DNA from: Rhodococcus tukisamuensis NBRC 100609
GTDB lineage: Bacteria; Actinomycetota; Actinomycetes; Mycobacteriales; Mycobacteriaceae
Length of the DNA stretch: 64,000 bases
Reading direction: 5' to 3'
Assembly: GCF_001894985.1 (NCBI RefSeq)
Contig: NZ_BCXG01000002.1
Location: 310,001 to 374,000, forward strand
Shown: positions 12,001 to 18,057 of the stretch, in pieces
Layout of the letters: each line of letters starts with the position of its first letter
Numbering within the stretch: position 1 is the stretch's first letter
Notes under the pieces: generated by a model
What the model saw: the letters and a program-made list of their open reading frames with translations, nothing else
Told to the model about the DNA's origin: nothing
Databases searched by the model: none
Position numbers and translations under genes: made by a program

Positions 12001-12517
12001 GGTGCTCCTGTCTGCCGACGACCTCGTCGACCAGCAGCACGATGCCGTAGCCGTCGACGATGCTGTGGTGGTAACGCTGGTACCACCACGTCACCTCGTC
12101 GTCGATCCGCAGGATCGCCTGGGTGAACAGCGCCTCGTCGCTCTCCAGCTCCGCGACGGTCTGCATGTCGCGTTCGACCCAGTCGCGGGCCGCGGCCGCC
12201 GCGTCCGGCAGCGCCCGCAGGTCGACGACCTTCAGCGTCCAGGCCTCCGGGTCGAGGCGCTGCTGCCGGAGCACGTCGTCCGGCCCGACCGCGAAACGCA
12301 CGTGCAGCGCCTCTGCGCGGCGGATGGTCAGGTACAGGGACTCGATCGCGCGGGCGATGTCGAGCGGACCGTTCACCTCGACGGTGAGCGCGATGTTGTA
12401 GGCAGCGCTCTGGGGCGCCAACTGCTGCGCGACCCACACCTCCGACTGGGCGGCCGTGACCGGCAGCCAACTGCCGGTCGCCTGTGCGGGTGCCGTCGAG
12501 CCGTGGAGGGATGCCAT
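1..12517 (-). CDS. Hydroxamate siderophore non-ribosomal peptide synthetase (partial, C-terminus beyond left edge)
   Basis: Builds a peptide siderophore by thiotemplate assembly. The frame is open for 4172 codons from ATG 12517 and runs off the window. Domains by residue: C1 about 15-440 (HHSIVDG at 150), A1 about 465-960, T1 (GGDSI, Ser1001), E1 (NHLVVDG at 1180), C2 (HHIVADG at 1677), A2 about 1985-2500, T2 (GGDSI, Ser2542), E2 (HHLVVDG at 2732), C3 about 3070-3500 (motif lost: QFLLWDG at 3214), A3 about 3530-4030, T3 (GGHSL, Ser4093), then the first residues of C4. The thiolation motifs fit: GGDS before each E domain, GGHS where none follows. Specificity codes are DINYWGGIGK (formyl-hydroxyornithine), DVPHASLVEK (serine-like) and DMENLGLINK (hydroxyornithine), assigned from memory of coelichelin and erythrochelin NRPSs. 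An iron box lies 54 bp upstream. The product would be a foroxymithine- or rhequichelin-like tetrapeptide, by inference. Confidence 0.93.
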   Translation of the reverse strand, partial: MASLHGSTAPAQATGSWLPVTAAQSEVWVAQQLAPQSAAYNIALTVEVNGPLDIARAIESLYLTIRRAEALHVRFAVGPDDVLRQQRLDPEAWTLKVVDLRALPDAAAAARDWVERDMQTVAELESDEALFTQAILRIDDEVTWWYQRYHHSIVDGYGIVLLVDEVVGRQEHPDLLFDERDWSLQTAIDADVEYRASRRFQADREHWLQWLADAPEPPVLLPPAPDPAAPPIKASVELDAETVADLYRFADAQGIRRTRVPFAMIAAYLHRVSGQSDLMLSVPLTGRTGRALRNLPSMASTILPMRLQVDGDSTLAALTAHLDQALIGLLRHGRYRGEDLAREMRALDPSRRLFGPGINIVLFEHSMTFGGSPAFPQNMVTGAIGELDFTVQRGQGGESIRIDLRVGAGLEEDLERHRAQLAEFLGQLVAEPQAPFSRFDVMSDEQRRRVVVDFNDTAQPQDSHTVPELFAAQVAATPDAEALVAGETRLTYRQLGARVNQLARHLLERGLRPEEVVAVGVPRSAEMVVGLLAVMTAGGAFVPLDPAWPLDRRTQVLADAGARLVLTGPGGVDASADAGVPVDLADWAHEGLASGPLDVAIDGRSLAYVIFTSGSTGRPKGAMIRHEAICARLGWQVAEVLGFGADDASLFKAPLSFDISVNEVLLPLVSGGRLVVAESGGERDAQYLLDLIDRERVTFVYLVSSMLSVLLDLAEGTPALDGLRHVWCGGEVLTPELFDRFRRQLTTTLYHGYGPAEATIGVSHVIYRDRAERIASSIGRPNPNTELYVLDARLRPVPPGVGGELYAAGYLLGRGYVGAPALTSSRFVANPFSVNGTRLYRTGDLARWAEDGTLDFIGRADNQVKIRGMRLELEDVEAALATHPAVRQCAVLVREQAGAKYLAGYVVADGGVEPDALRAWAAAKLPEYMVPTAVVVMDRFPLTANGKLDRRALPEPDLRAGLSGLAPRTELERQLATVVAGVLGQETVGVTDDFFALGGDSIVAIQLVNQARAAGLHFSAREVFALRTVEALAREVEGRAAAEVDVLDVPTGEVPATPIVARTQAQGEAVARFHQAVQVRTPSGLTEDTVRAALQAVLDRHPALRARLDRGENWVLRVPEPGVPDAAELVRTVPAAALGEAVAQEAAAALGKLDPDAGVMLQAVWFDGGDRPGRLLLVVNHLVVDGVSWRILLEDLARAALGAPLDPVSGTSLRRWAQLLEERARGGAFDDELDFWRTVTATADPMLGARHSDPALDTCGAAESLTVELRPELTAPLLGAVPAAFGGQVNDVLLTALAATLASWRAGDSSGAQADSSREGSNEVLVDLEGHGREEDAAGRRVDLGRTVGWFTSLFPVRLDAGPLADLSDPAALAGALKAVKEQLRAVPGNGIGYGALRYLSAAGAELAAGAEPQVLFNYLGRVTAGADADWLPVAMDGANDPDAPMGHAIEFNAIAEDGPDGPTLRTTITWAPGLFPAARITALSEAWTAVLGTLAASAPFGGHTPADFPHARLRQADVDQLEDTVADLVDVLPMTPLQEGIYFHSAFETEHSDPYVVQQVIELTGPVDPQALHAALQTVVDRHAALRAGLHAVSDGRVVQVVSGGARVPMDAVDLRGLGADEVASRVRQILADERVRGFDLEQAPLLRYVLVQRDGASEATGEVTADEHLLLQSIHHIVADGWSVPVMLRELMALYAPAGSTPAALPAPEPYRNYLGWLGSRDRDASIEVWRAALDGVDEPTALGGAERGTEFGVREIKVNLSAAQTADLIAFGRARGLTLSTLVHGAWGLLLGRLTKRRDVLFGSTVSGRGGDLRGIETMVGLFINTVPARLRYRAEESAAAALARWQDEQSVLLEHQYIGLSELRRLTGLQELFDTLVVFENYPIGEGAVADATGSLEITGITFEENPPYPVTLIVAPGDELRLEVKYQAAVVDSATAGRLADGMVSFLSELVRDGDRPVSALALVTEAERNELEASWVASGATAEARTLTDLLDEQAARTPDAIAVEFEGDTLTYAELHARANRLAHELVDRGVGPESLVAVAIGRSLELMVALLAVGKAGGAYLPLDLDYPADRLSYMLADAAPVCVLTDGDPFDTGLPVLTVDLTEALGDSDALPSGAPAMAGHPAYVIYTSGSTGRPKGVLVAHEAIVNRLLWMQNENPLTDGDRVLQKTPSSFDVSVPEFFGPLIAGATVVLARPGGHKDPGYLAGLIAERGISRAHFVPSMLDLFLAEPGAAACTALRVVACSGEALSAAAARRFAEVLPGVRLDNLYGPTEAAVEVSYFFGAQAVSSTAHGVPIGAPVANTRLYVLDQYLNLVPPGAEGELYLSGPQLARGYLGRAALTADRFVADPFVAGARMYRTGDLVRSVAWASEATGDVTAELEYVGRADDQVKLRGFRIELGEIEAALLADPSVAHAAVLVREDRPGQQRLVAYVVPAGPVRTSGARGDQRYAHALAASLPEYMVPSAFVELDSLPLSPSGKLDRKALPAPDFSAAVSESAPGTGTEGRIAAQFAEVLGLDRVGTGDDFFTLGGDSILAIRLVNLARRDGVTLTPRQIFEQRTPAAIARLVGEAAPVADAAAPAAAVADGIGEVIPLPVVHRLSEWSGGTDRFNQAVLLHTPAGADERVLRDALQALLDHHDGLRVRLTRHAPGVWSTVTTEPGSVSAASIFTAVDVRDPESLRGIVTAQSEAATDRLDPESGVMLQAVWFDAGPEVTGRLLIVAHHLVVDGVSWRILLEDLAMANVAAASGQDAALDPVGTSLRGFGRIVAEQAQGAERLAELAHWTAVTAPGAALVPEVSGHATIGTGSQHRVSLSVDDTAAALTTVPALAHADVTDVLLSALRIAVSRWHRDTGRAASDLLVDLERHGREELAPGVDLSRTVGWFTSISPVRLRAGDRPLDVLKDVKERLRDAPDGGVGFGMLRYANARTAGLLAARAESQVLFNYLGRMPSADLGIAVPWAPAPETGSLSTDPDADMGGPYLLIVNAICEDTADGPVLTANFGRSELGLTEADGEALSQGWAQALRELVETAERHDGPGVLTPSDVTLVTLTQDELDLIAERSPAGVDAVWPLSPLQEGLYFQATFDEGADIYTAQFSLDFEHRLDIERLAAALRTLQRRNPTLRAGFLSDGLTTPVQFVTADLDVPIVEFDLRELTEAEREAHAAELSATDRLTPFDLTAPPLWRAMVIRLGDDRDRLVVNRQFLLWDGWSNGIVVSQLLALYEAAGDDSGFPTATGGFDDYLGWLRDRDSETGRAEWRRALAGLEEPTLLGSTVAGAPALPGRRDTVLTAELGERLRARASASGVTFNAVLSGALALVLGAETGRDDVVFGITVAGRPPEVEGLDTVAGLFLNTVPVRTTLRPAERVEDLLRRSQSERLCLMPHDYLGLATIGRESDHRQLFDVLYVLQNFVDENQVSALNSAHDISGGDSVDHTHYPLTVVVTPGNRVKIKFEFRPEAVAETTVESMLARFVGLLELFADDVSAPVGSLDLSLPGERAALASRSAERELPESTIADLFAEAAARTPDEVALVFGSQSVTYRDLDGRINAMARLLLAHGAGPERIVALGLPRSVEMVVALFAVLRTGSAYLPLELDHPADRLVGMLDDARPVVLVTTVAVGETLAGFEGAAIVLDGVTSEDHGTGPLTDAELGGFAPGTPGRLDHPAYVIYTSGSTGKPKGVVTGYRGLTNMQFNHRAEIFDPTIEMTGGRRLRIAHTVSFAFDMSWEELLWLVEGHEVHICDENLRRDAESLVAYCNSHRIDVVNVTPTYAQHLFEEGLLDDGPGEHRPPLVLLGGEAVPDSVWSRLRDTDGTFGYNLYGPTEYTINTLGGGTSDSVTPTVGRPIWNTRAHILDSWLRPVADGVAGELYIAGIGLARGYLDRFGLTAERFVADPFTAGGRMYRTGDLVRRRVDDASGATGEFSAVIDFLGRTDDQVKIRGHRVELGEIESVLAGLDGVRQCAVIAAPGPGGVKRLVAYVVPCGPVDGFGSQHGQKYAQALRACLPDYMVPAAFVPTDTLPMTVNGKLDVRALPPVPDAVGSGSRGAEDHIEQVLCELFGEVLDVAELGVEDSFFDLGGHSLLATRLISRARSALSTELTMRDLFEAPSVAELAARVRDRGDAVRPVLAPAVRPEHLPMSSAQQRLWLMQQIEGGSVSPD

Positions 12518-12570
12518 GGATGTCCGATCATCGTCGCGCGACGCCGTGAAGCTGCGTCAGATATCGGAGA

Positions 12571-12589
12571 TTAGGATAGGCTATCCGCC
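12571..12589 (-). promoter_or_regulatory. IdeR/DmdR-type iron box upstream of the NRPS
   Basis: TTAGGATAGGCTATCCGCC matches the actinobacterial iron-box consensus TTAGGTTAGGCTAACCTAA at 14 of 19 positions, including the central AGGCTA. It lies in the 87-bp gap between the hydrolase stop and the NRPS start. This suggests the NRPS has its own Fe2+-repressed promoter. Confidence 0.75.
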
Positions 12590-12604
12590 CTAGGTGCAGG
12601 CGGC

Positions 12605-13405
12605 CTACCTCTTCAGGAAGTCCAGGATTGCCGCGTTGACCGCCTCCGGCCGTTCGAGGTAGCCGTAGTGACCGCAGTCCGGCAGCTCCAGGTACTCGGC
12701 TCCGGGAATCGCCTTGCCCACCTCCGCGGCCAGGTTCGCCGGCACCAGACGGTCGTCCGCGAACCCGACCGACAGGCACGGGACGGTGATCCGGCCGTAC
12801 GCCGCGAGCCGGTCCCCGAAGTCGTCGAGATTGCGCTGCGCCCGCACGCCCGGCGTGGTATCCGCCTTGGAGAACGCGAAGATGTCCAGCCAGTCCTGCG
12901 CAGCCATCGGGTCGACCATCGACGCCGGGGACAGGTTCAGCACCGCGGTGATCGCGGCCCGGTACTCGGTGGGCAGCGTGATGCCCTTGCGGTCCAGCTC
13001 CCGCTCACCCTCCGACAACGTCTTCTGCAGCGTGTCGCGGCGACCGTGGGCGGCCAGGAACACGGCCTTGCGAACCAGGTCGGGGCGGGCCAGCGCGAGC
13101 TCCTGCGCCACCCGGGCACCCAGCGAGGTGCCGACCACGTGGGCGGGTCCGCCGAGGTGGGCGATCAGGGCTGCGGTGTCCGCGACCAGGTCCTCGATCG
13201 TGATGCCGTCCGCGCACTCGTCCGTCGGCGCGATGCCGCGGTTGTCGAAGGTGCAGACGCGGTAGCCGGCCGCGACGAGCGCGGGCACCTGGTGCAGGTC
13301 CCAGACCCGGCCCGGGCTGCCCGTGCCCATGATCAGGACGACGAGATCGCCTGAGCCTTTGACCTGGTAATTCAGCTGAATCCCATTGATCGTGGCGAGC
13401 GGCAT
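12605..13405 (-). CDS. Alpha/beta-fold hydrolase of the siderophore locus
   Basis: A 266-residue single-domain alpha/beta hydrolase. Visible elements are the oxyanion region around 25-31, the nucleophile elbow GTSLGA (Ser94), an acid in FADDRLVP (about 217) and the catalytic histidine in DCGHYGYLERP (His246). There is no signal peptide, so it should act in the cytoplasm. ATG 13405 has an AAAGG ribosome site seven bases upstream. It reads toward the NRPS and away from the formyltransferase, with an iron box in the shared promoter. Plausible roles are intracellular siderophore esterase or editing hydrolase; neither can be chosen from sequence. Confidence 0.85.
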   Translation of the reverse strand: MPLATINGIQLNYQVKGSGDLVVLIMGTGSPGRVWDLHQVPALVAAGYRVCTFDNRGIAPTDECADGITIEDLVADTAALIAHLGGPAHVVGTSLGARVAQELALARPDLVRKAVFLAAHGRRDTLQKTLSEGERELDRKGITLPTEYRAAITAVLNLSPASMVDPMAAQDWLDIFAFSKADTTPGVRAQRNLDDFGDRLAAYGRITVPCLSVGFADDRLVPANLAAEVGKAIPGAEYLELPDCGHYGYLERPEAVNAAILDFLKR

Positions 13406-13454
13406 GAACGAGCCTTTCTAGCAGGGAACGAGGGATCGGCCCGTCACCGACGCA

Positions 13455-13473
13455 TATGGTTAGCCTAAGCTGG
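13455..13473. promoter_or_regulatory. IdeR/DmdR-type iron box in the divergent promoter
   Basis: TATGGTTAGCCTAAGCTGG matches TTAGGTTAGGCTAACCTAA at 13 of 19 positions, with the GGTTAG and CTAA core halves intact. It sits between the divergent hydrolase (start 13405) and formyltransferase (start 13529) and could repress both. Confidence 0.6.
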
Positions 13474-13528
13474 CCCTGCGTCGATCCGCATCGGCGGCAA
13501 GCACTCGCGCTCGTCCAGGAGGAACCCG

Positions 13529-14467
13529 TTGAGAGTCGCCACGCTCGGATACCAGACCTGGGGTCACCGTACCCTGCAGGCTCTGCTCGCTTCCAGACAC
13601 GAGGTCGTCCTCGCGGTCACACACCCCAAGAGTGAGCACGCATACGAACGGATGTGGGCCGATTCCGTCGCCGACCTGGCAGCCGAGCACCAGGTGCCCG
13701 TGCACATCGCGAACAAGCCCGACGCGGGGTTCAAAGCGGCGCTGGCGGATGCGGACCCGGACATCATCGTCGCGAACAACTGGCGCACCTGGCTGCCGAA
13801 GGACGTCTTCGACCGGCCCCGGTACGGCACGCTCAACATCCACGACTCGCTGCTGCCGAAGTACACCGGCTTCTCGCCGCTGATCTGGGCGCTCATCAAC
13901 GGCGAGTCCGAGGTCGGGCTGACCGCGCACCTGATGGACGAGGAGCTCGACGCCGGCGCCATCGTGCTGCAGCGCGCGACCGCCGTCGGCCCCAAGGACA
14001 CCGTCACCGACCTGTTCCACCGCACCGTCGACATGATCGGCCCGATCACCGTCGACGCCCTCGACCTGATCGAGTCCGGCCGTGCCGAGTTGACCCCGCA
14101 GGACCGGTCCCAGGCCACCTTCTTCCACAAGCGGGCCGCCGAGGACAGCCGGATCGACTGGACCTGGCCCGCCGAGGTGCTCGAGCGCCTGGTGCGCGCG
14201 CAGTCCGACCCGTACCCCAACGCGTTCACCACCTTCAAGGGCCAGCGCGTGCGCGTGCTGGAGTCCTCGGTGTCCAAGGGCTGCTACGGCGGCACCCCCG
14301 GCCGGGTGTTCATCCACGAGGGCGACGGCATGGTGATCGTCGCCGGGCCGGATGCCTGGAGCGGCCGCAACCACGGGCTGTCCATCGAGCGGGTGCGCCT
14401 CGACGACGGCACCGAGATGACGGGCAAGGAGTTCTTCCCACACGGCGGCGGGTACCTGGGCGTCTAG
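13529..14467 (+). CDS. Formyltransferase for siderophore hydroxyornithine (methionyl-tRNA formyltransferase-like)
   Basis: A 312-residue protein of the 10-formyltetrahydrofolate-dependent formyltransferase fold. The family's catalytic Asn-His-Asp set is visible: N103 and H105 in LNIHDSLLPKYTGFSP and D141 in DEELDAG, with the usual 36-residue spacing from His to Asp. It is followed by a C-terminal domain (about 205-312). The start is TTG 13529, chosen because AGGAGG at 13517-13522 lies six bases upstream. Beside an NRPS whose first adenylation code fits formyl-hydroxyornithine, it most likely formylates the delta-N-hydroxyl of ornithine, as in coelichelin and rhodochelin pathways. A housekeeping fmt role is unlikely in this context. 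Confidence 0.88.
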   Translation: MRVATLGYQTWGHRTLQALLASRHEVVLAVTHPKSEHAYERMWADSVADLAAEHQVPVHIANKPDAGFKAALADADPDIIVANNWRTWLPKDVFDRPRYGTLNIHDSLLPKYTGFSPLIWALINGESEVGLTAHLMDEELDAGAIVLQRATAVGPKDTVTDLFHRTVDMIGPITVDALDLIESGRAELTPQDRSQATFFHKRAAEDSRIDWTWPAEVLERLVRAQSDPYPNAFTTFKGQRVRVLESSVSKGCYGGTPGRVFIHEGDGMVIVAGPDAWSGRNHGLSIERVRLDDGTEMTGKEFFPHGGGYLGV

Positions 14468-14474
14468 GTGTGCG

Positions 14475-14506
14475 GGTGGTGTGCGGGTACGACCCCGCAC
14501 ACCACC
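14475..14506 (+). terminator. Hairpin after the formyltransferase gene
   Basis: A perfect 13-bp stem (14475-14487 with 14494-14506) around a 6-base loop starts 8 bases after the stop. No U-run follows, so its terminator role is tentative. Confidence 0.45.
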
Positions 14507-14599
14507 GGGCGGTCCTGACCGAAACGACCCCGACATATCGGGCTGCACTGTAGCTTCGGGCGGACATCCCACCGCCGAGCCCGGAAGTAGCCGCCCACC

Positions 14600-15490
14600 A
14601 TGGATTCCGCACTCACCTCGGTCGCACTGCCAGCCGCGCTGGCGATCATCATGTTCGGCCTGGGCCTGTCCCTGACCGTCGACGACTTCGCCCGGGTGGC
14701 ACGGCATCCCAAGGCGGTGGCGATCGCCCTCGTCTGCCAGCTCGTGCTGCTGCCCGCGATCGCGTTCGGCCTGGTGACGGCGTTCGACCTCGATCCCCTG
14801 CTGGCCGTGGGCATGATGCTGCTGGCGGCCTCTCCCGGAGGCACCACCGCCAACCTGTTCAGCCACCTCTTCCGCGGCGACGTCGCGCTCAATGTCACTC
14901 TGACGGCGGTCAATTCGGTGATCGCGGTGGTGACACTGCCACTCATCACCAACTTTGCGCTCGTCTACTTCGATCCCACGGACGGCGGCGGCGACACCCT
15001 CGGCCTGCAGTTCACCAAGGTGCTGCAGGTCTTCGCGGTGGTGCTGGTGCCGGTGGCGCTGGGCATCCTGGTCCGACGCCGGTCGCCGGCCTTCGCCGAC
15101 CGGGCGGACCGCCCCGTGCGGATCGGGTCTGCGGTGGTGCTGGCCCTCGTCATCGTCGGCACCGTGGTCTCCGAGCGGGAGAACATCGCGGACTACGCCG
15201 CGGAGGTCGGCCTGATCGCCGTCGCGTTCTGCGTCCTGAGCCTCACCGTCGGTTACCTGGTGCCCCGCCGACTGGGCATCACCGACCGCCAGTCCGTCGC
15301 CTGCTCGATGGAGATCGGAATCCACAACAGCACCCTCGCCATCACCATCGCGATCAGCCTGCTGGACAGCGTGCGACTGGCGGTGCCGGCCGCGGTGTAC
15401 GGCGTGGTGATGTTCCCGGTGGCCGCCGCCTTCGGCTGGCTGATCACCCGCACCACCAAGTCCGACGACCCCGCGGTCGCACGCGTGTGA
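14600..15490 (+). CDS. BASS-family (bile acid:sodium symporter-like) transporter
   Basis: A 296-residue integral membrane protein with about nine hydrophobic segments and very few polar loops. It contains the family signature stretch ASPGGTTANLFSHLFRGD (about 76-93) followed by a polar-in-helix NxT/AVNS segment, and a second crossover region EIGIHNSTLAI near 238. The family moves organic anions with sodium. The substrate is unknown. Its placement between siderophore genes and a phosphatase gives no clear functional link, although steroid acids would be imaginable given the distal cluster. Confidence 0.85.
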   Translation: MDSALTSVALPAALAIIMFGLGLSLTVDDFARVARHPKAVAIALVCQLVLLPAIAFGLVTAFDLDPLLAVGMMLLAASPGGTTANLFSHLFRGDVALNVTLTAVNSVIAVVTLPLITNFALVYFDPTDGGGDTLGLQFTKVLQVFAVVLVPVALGILVRRRSPAFADRADRPVRIGSAVVLALVIVGTVVSERENIADYAAEVGLIAVAFCVLSLTVGYLVPRRLGITDRQSVACSMEIGIHNSTLAITIAISLLDSVRLAVPAAVYGVVMFPVAAAFGWLITRTTKSDDPAVARV

Positions 15491-15592
15491 CCCGGTCGCC
15501 CGAAAGCCGCCCTGGCTCGGCCGTGGGCTTGTAACCTCGCACGGGTTTGCGGGGGGCTGATCTCCCGACCGGACATTCAAGGGAGTTCGACG

Positions 15593-16504
15593 ATGACAGC
15601 ACGCCGATCGGCGCGGCCCCTGGGTCTCGCGTTCGCGACCCTCCTCGCGCTGACACCCGCCCTCGCCGGGCCCGCGACGGCCGCCGCGCAGTCGTCCGAC
15701 ATCTCGACAGGGTCGCTGATGTCCGGGTCGTCGCACTTCGGCTCGAACGGACCGGCGGCGCCGCTGCCCGAGCTGCCGCCGCCGTCCCCGACTGCCGTCC
15801 GACTCGACGAGGCGAGGAACTTCCGCGACGTGGGCGGCTACGCCACCACCGACGGGCGGAAGGTACGCGAGGGACTCGTCTACCGCTCGAACAAGCTGAG
15901 CTCGCTCAGCGACGCCGACCAGGCCAAGCTGACCGCCGCGAACGTCACCCTCGACGTGGACCTGCGCAACGCGTCCGAGCGCGCGGAGGCGCCGGACCGG
16001 ATTCCGCCGGGAGTGCGGTACCAGGTAGCCGATGTCGTCGGCATCGACAGCGGGTTCTGGTTCCACGAGTTCGTGCCGCTGACCCTGGGCCGGGCGATGA
16101 TCGACGCCGCGGTCAACGGATCCTCGAACATCGGGCAGTCCATCGGATACCCGTTCATGGTCAGCTACCACGGCTCGGACGTGGCCTTCGCCGACCTGCT
16201 GAAGGCCATCGCGCAGAACGACACCGGCGCCACCGTCTACCACTGCAGCGCGGGCAAGGACCGAACCGGCTGGAGCACCGCGGTGCTGCTGACCCTGCTC
16301 GGCGTTCCCCGCGAGATGGTCAACGCCGACTTCATGGCGTCGAACACCTACCTCGGCCGCGACGACGCGGTCGACTTGTCCTGGCTCAACGCCGCTTTCG
16401 ACCAGATGAACCGGATCTACGGCAGCTTCGACAGGTACGTGCGGGACGGTCTCGGGCTGGACCAGGCGACGATCGACGCGCTGCGCGCCAAGCTGCTGGT
16501 CTGA
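15593..16504 (+). CDS. Secreted protein tyrosine/dual-specificity phosphatase (MptpB/Y_phosphatase3-like)
   Basis: A 303-residue protein with an N-terminal signal peptide (basic residues, hydrophobic stretch 10-25, likely cleavage near PATAAA at about 32). The catalytic P-loop is HCSAGKDRTGW, with nucleophile Cys218 and Arg224. The upstream block RNFRDVGGY (76-83) is typical of the MptpB/LipA family, which removes phosphate from tyrosine and phosphoinositides. RBS AGGGAG precedes ATG 15593. The signal peptide implies export, as for the M. tuberculosis enzyme. Its physiological substrate here is unknown. Confidence 0.88.
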   Translation: MTARRSARPLGLAFATLLALTPALAGPATAAAQSSDISTGSLMSGSSHFGSNGPAAPLPELPPPSPTAVRLDEARNFRDVGGYATTDGRKVREGLVYRSNKLSSLSDADQAKLTAANVTLDVDLRNASERAEAPDRIPPGVRYQVADVVGIDSGFWFHEFVPLTLGRAMIDAAVNGSSNIGQSIGYPFMVSYHGSDVAFADLLKAIAQNDTGATVYHCSAGKDRTGWSTAVLLTLLGVPREMVNADFMASNTYLGRDDAVDLSWLNAAFDQMNRIYGSFDRYVRDGLGLDQATIDALRAKLLV

Positions 16505-16540
16505 CGGAACAGGTCTCCCCTACCGCCCGAAACCGCGCAG

Positions 16541-16577
16541 ACCGGTTGCAGCCGAGTGCGTCTCGGCCGCAACCGGT
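16541..16577. terminator. Bidirectional hairpin between convergent genes
   Basis: A 16-bp stem with one mismatch (16541-16556 with 16562-16577) sits between the phosphatase and the convergent DUF222/HNH gene. It could end both transcripts. Confidence 0.55.
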
Positions 16578-16611
16578 CCGGTTGTGGGTGAGTGTTCAGG
16601 CCTGTGCCTGG

Positions 16612-18057
16612 TCAGACTCCGTGGATCACGCGCCGGTTGTGAGCCGGCCGTGGTCTTCGCAACGGGTCCACCCAGGCGGGTGGTGTGAACCACGGGTGGC
16701 CGTCTGATTCGATCTGCACGGCCCAGTGGTTCCTGTGGATGATCGTGTGGTGCTTCTTGCAGAGCAGCACCAGGTTCGACAGCGCGGTCGGGCCGCCCTT
16801 GGACCAATGCCAAATATGGTGGGCGTCGGTCCAGGCGGCGGGTCGGCCGCAGCCGGGGAAGGCGCAGCCGCAGTCCCTCGCCACCAGGGCTTTCCGTAGT
16901 TTCGGGGAGATGACGCGGGTGGTGCGACCGACGTCGAGTGGGTTTCCTTCTCGGTCGACGAAGATCGGGGTGACCTGGGCGTCGCAGGAGATGCGGGCGG
17001 CGACGGCGGCGGAGACGGGGCCGGCCCAGGGCATGGTGGCGTGCCGTCTGCGGCGGTAGCGGCGGGGTGGCCTCGATCCCGCGGGGCTGGTGCAGCCTTC
17101 GCGCCCGTCGACGGGTCCGGTTGCGTTGTCGGAGTGGTAGGCCCAGCCTGTTCCGACCCACGCCCCGGTCACGGGCACCTTCGCTGTCGCGGACACCGCA
17201 TCCCGTAGTGCGTCGACGTCGATGGTCACGGTGAGATGGGGTCGTTCCCCACCTTCCATCGGGCCACGTGCGTTGTCGAGGTGGCCGCGGATGATCTGTC
17301 CGAGGGCGTCGGCGCGGCGCTTGGCGGCGGATCGGGGGTCGCGGATTGGGTGGCCGTCGTCGTCGGCGCTCGGGTGCGGCTTCGACAGTCCCGACAGCGC
17401 GGTCTGGAGGGCCTCGCCGGACTCGGCGTCGAAACTGCCCTTCACGAGCACCCGACCGCCCAGGGTGGCGCTGGCGTGAAACTCGTTGAGTTCGCGGTTC
17501 TCTGCGTCGGACGGCAGGTCGCTGTCGCGCTCGAACAGGATCTCCAGTTCACGGGCCCGGGCGCGGAGCTGTGTGGGGTCCTCGACCTGGGCGGCGATGA
17601 GCAGGTATGCCTCACAGTCGTCGGCCCGACCGCTGTTCGGGTCCGGGTGCTCCCAGTCCGTGCCGTCGGGTGCCGGGTCGATGTCGAAGTCTCTGGTGAG
17701 CTTTGCGAGTCTGTCGAGGAAGTTGACGATCACCTGGACGTGGGCGAGTTCGATCCGTCCCTCGTCCAGCACGTCGGCCATCTGCGGATGCAGGGGCAGT
17801 TCGCGTGAGAGGCGGACGATCTGGGCGGCGCGGGCACGGTGCATCCGGGTGGCACCGGCGAGCCAGGAGGTGGTGTCGGCGGCGCCGGCGTGTTCGGGCA
17901 GGCATCTCTGGTCGGCCTCGTGGACGAGTCGGACGAGGAGGGCGGCGCGTCTGCGCATGTCCTGAACCAGCTCGGGTACCGCGGCCAGAATCTCGGTTTC
18001 GTCGAGTCGCCATGCCTCGACCCGGGCGGGGTCGGTGAGCCTGGCGTCGAGTTTCAT
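16612..18057 (-). CDS. DUF222 / HNH endonuclease-domain protein (13E12 repeat family)
   Basis: A 481-residue protein. The N-terminal helical DUF222 region spans roughly 10-300. A C-terminal HNH motif region is seen as a zinc-type CAFPGCGRP element followed by DAHHIWHWSKGGPTALSN and LLCKKHHTIIH. This large actinobacterial family is often multicopy and mobile-associated, and its biological role is unsettled. The start is placed at ATG 18057 (MKLDARL). An upstream in-frame ATG at 18165 overlaps the preceding stop by four bases and would add 36 poorly conserved-looking residues. No repeats or attachment sites flank it. Confidence 0.85.
   Translation of the reverse strand: MKLDARLTDPARVEAWRLDETEILAAVPELVQDMRRRAALLVRLVHEADQRCLPEHAGAADTTSWLAGATRMHRARAAQIVRLSRELPLHPQMADVLDEGRIELAHVQVIVNFLDRLAKLTRDFDIDPAPDGTDWEHPDPNSGRADDCEAYLLIAAQVEDPTQLRARARELEILFERDSDLPSDAENRELNEFHASATLGGRVLVKGSFDAESGEALQTALSGLSKPHPSADDDGHPIRDPRSAAKRRADALGQIIRGHLDNARGPMEGGERPHLTVTIDVDALRDAVSATAKVPVTGAWVGTGWAYHSDNATGPVDGREGCTSPAGSRPPRRYRRRRHATMPWAGPVSAAVAARISCDAQVTPIFVDREGNPLDVGRTTRVISPKLRKALVARDCGCAFPGCGRPAAWTDAHHIWHWSKGGPTALSNLVLLCKKHHTIIHRNHWAVQIESDGHPWFTPPAWVDPLRRPRPAHNRRVIHGV

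Noticed and set aside
7742-12574. Plus-strand open frame of 1610 codons
   Set aside because: Antisense shadow of the NRPS; composition is typical of GC3-driven frames and no domain is recognisable.
13460-16243. Minus-strand open frame of 927 codons
   Set aside because: Shadow of the formyltransferase, BASS transporter and phosphatase genes, which all show catalytic or family motifs on the plus strand.
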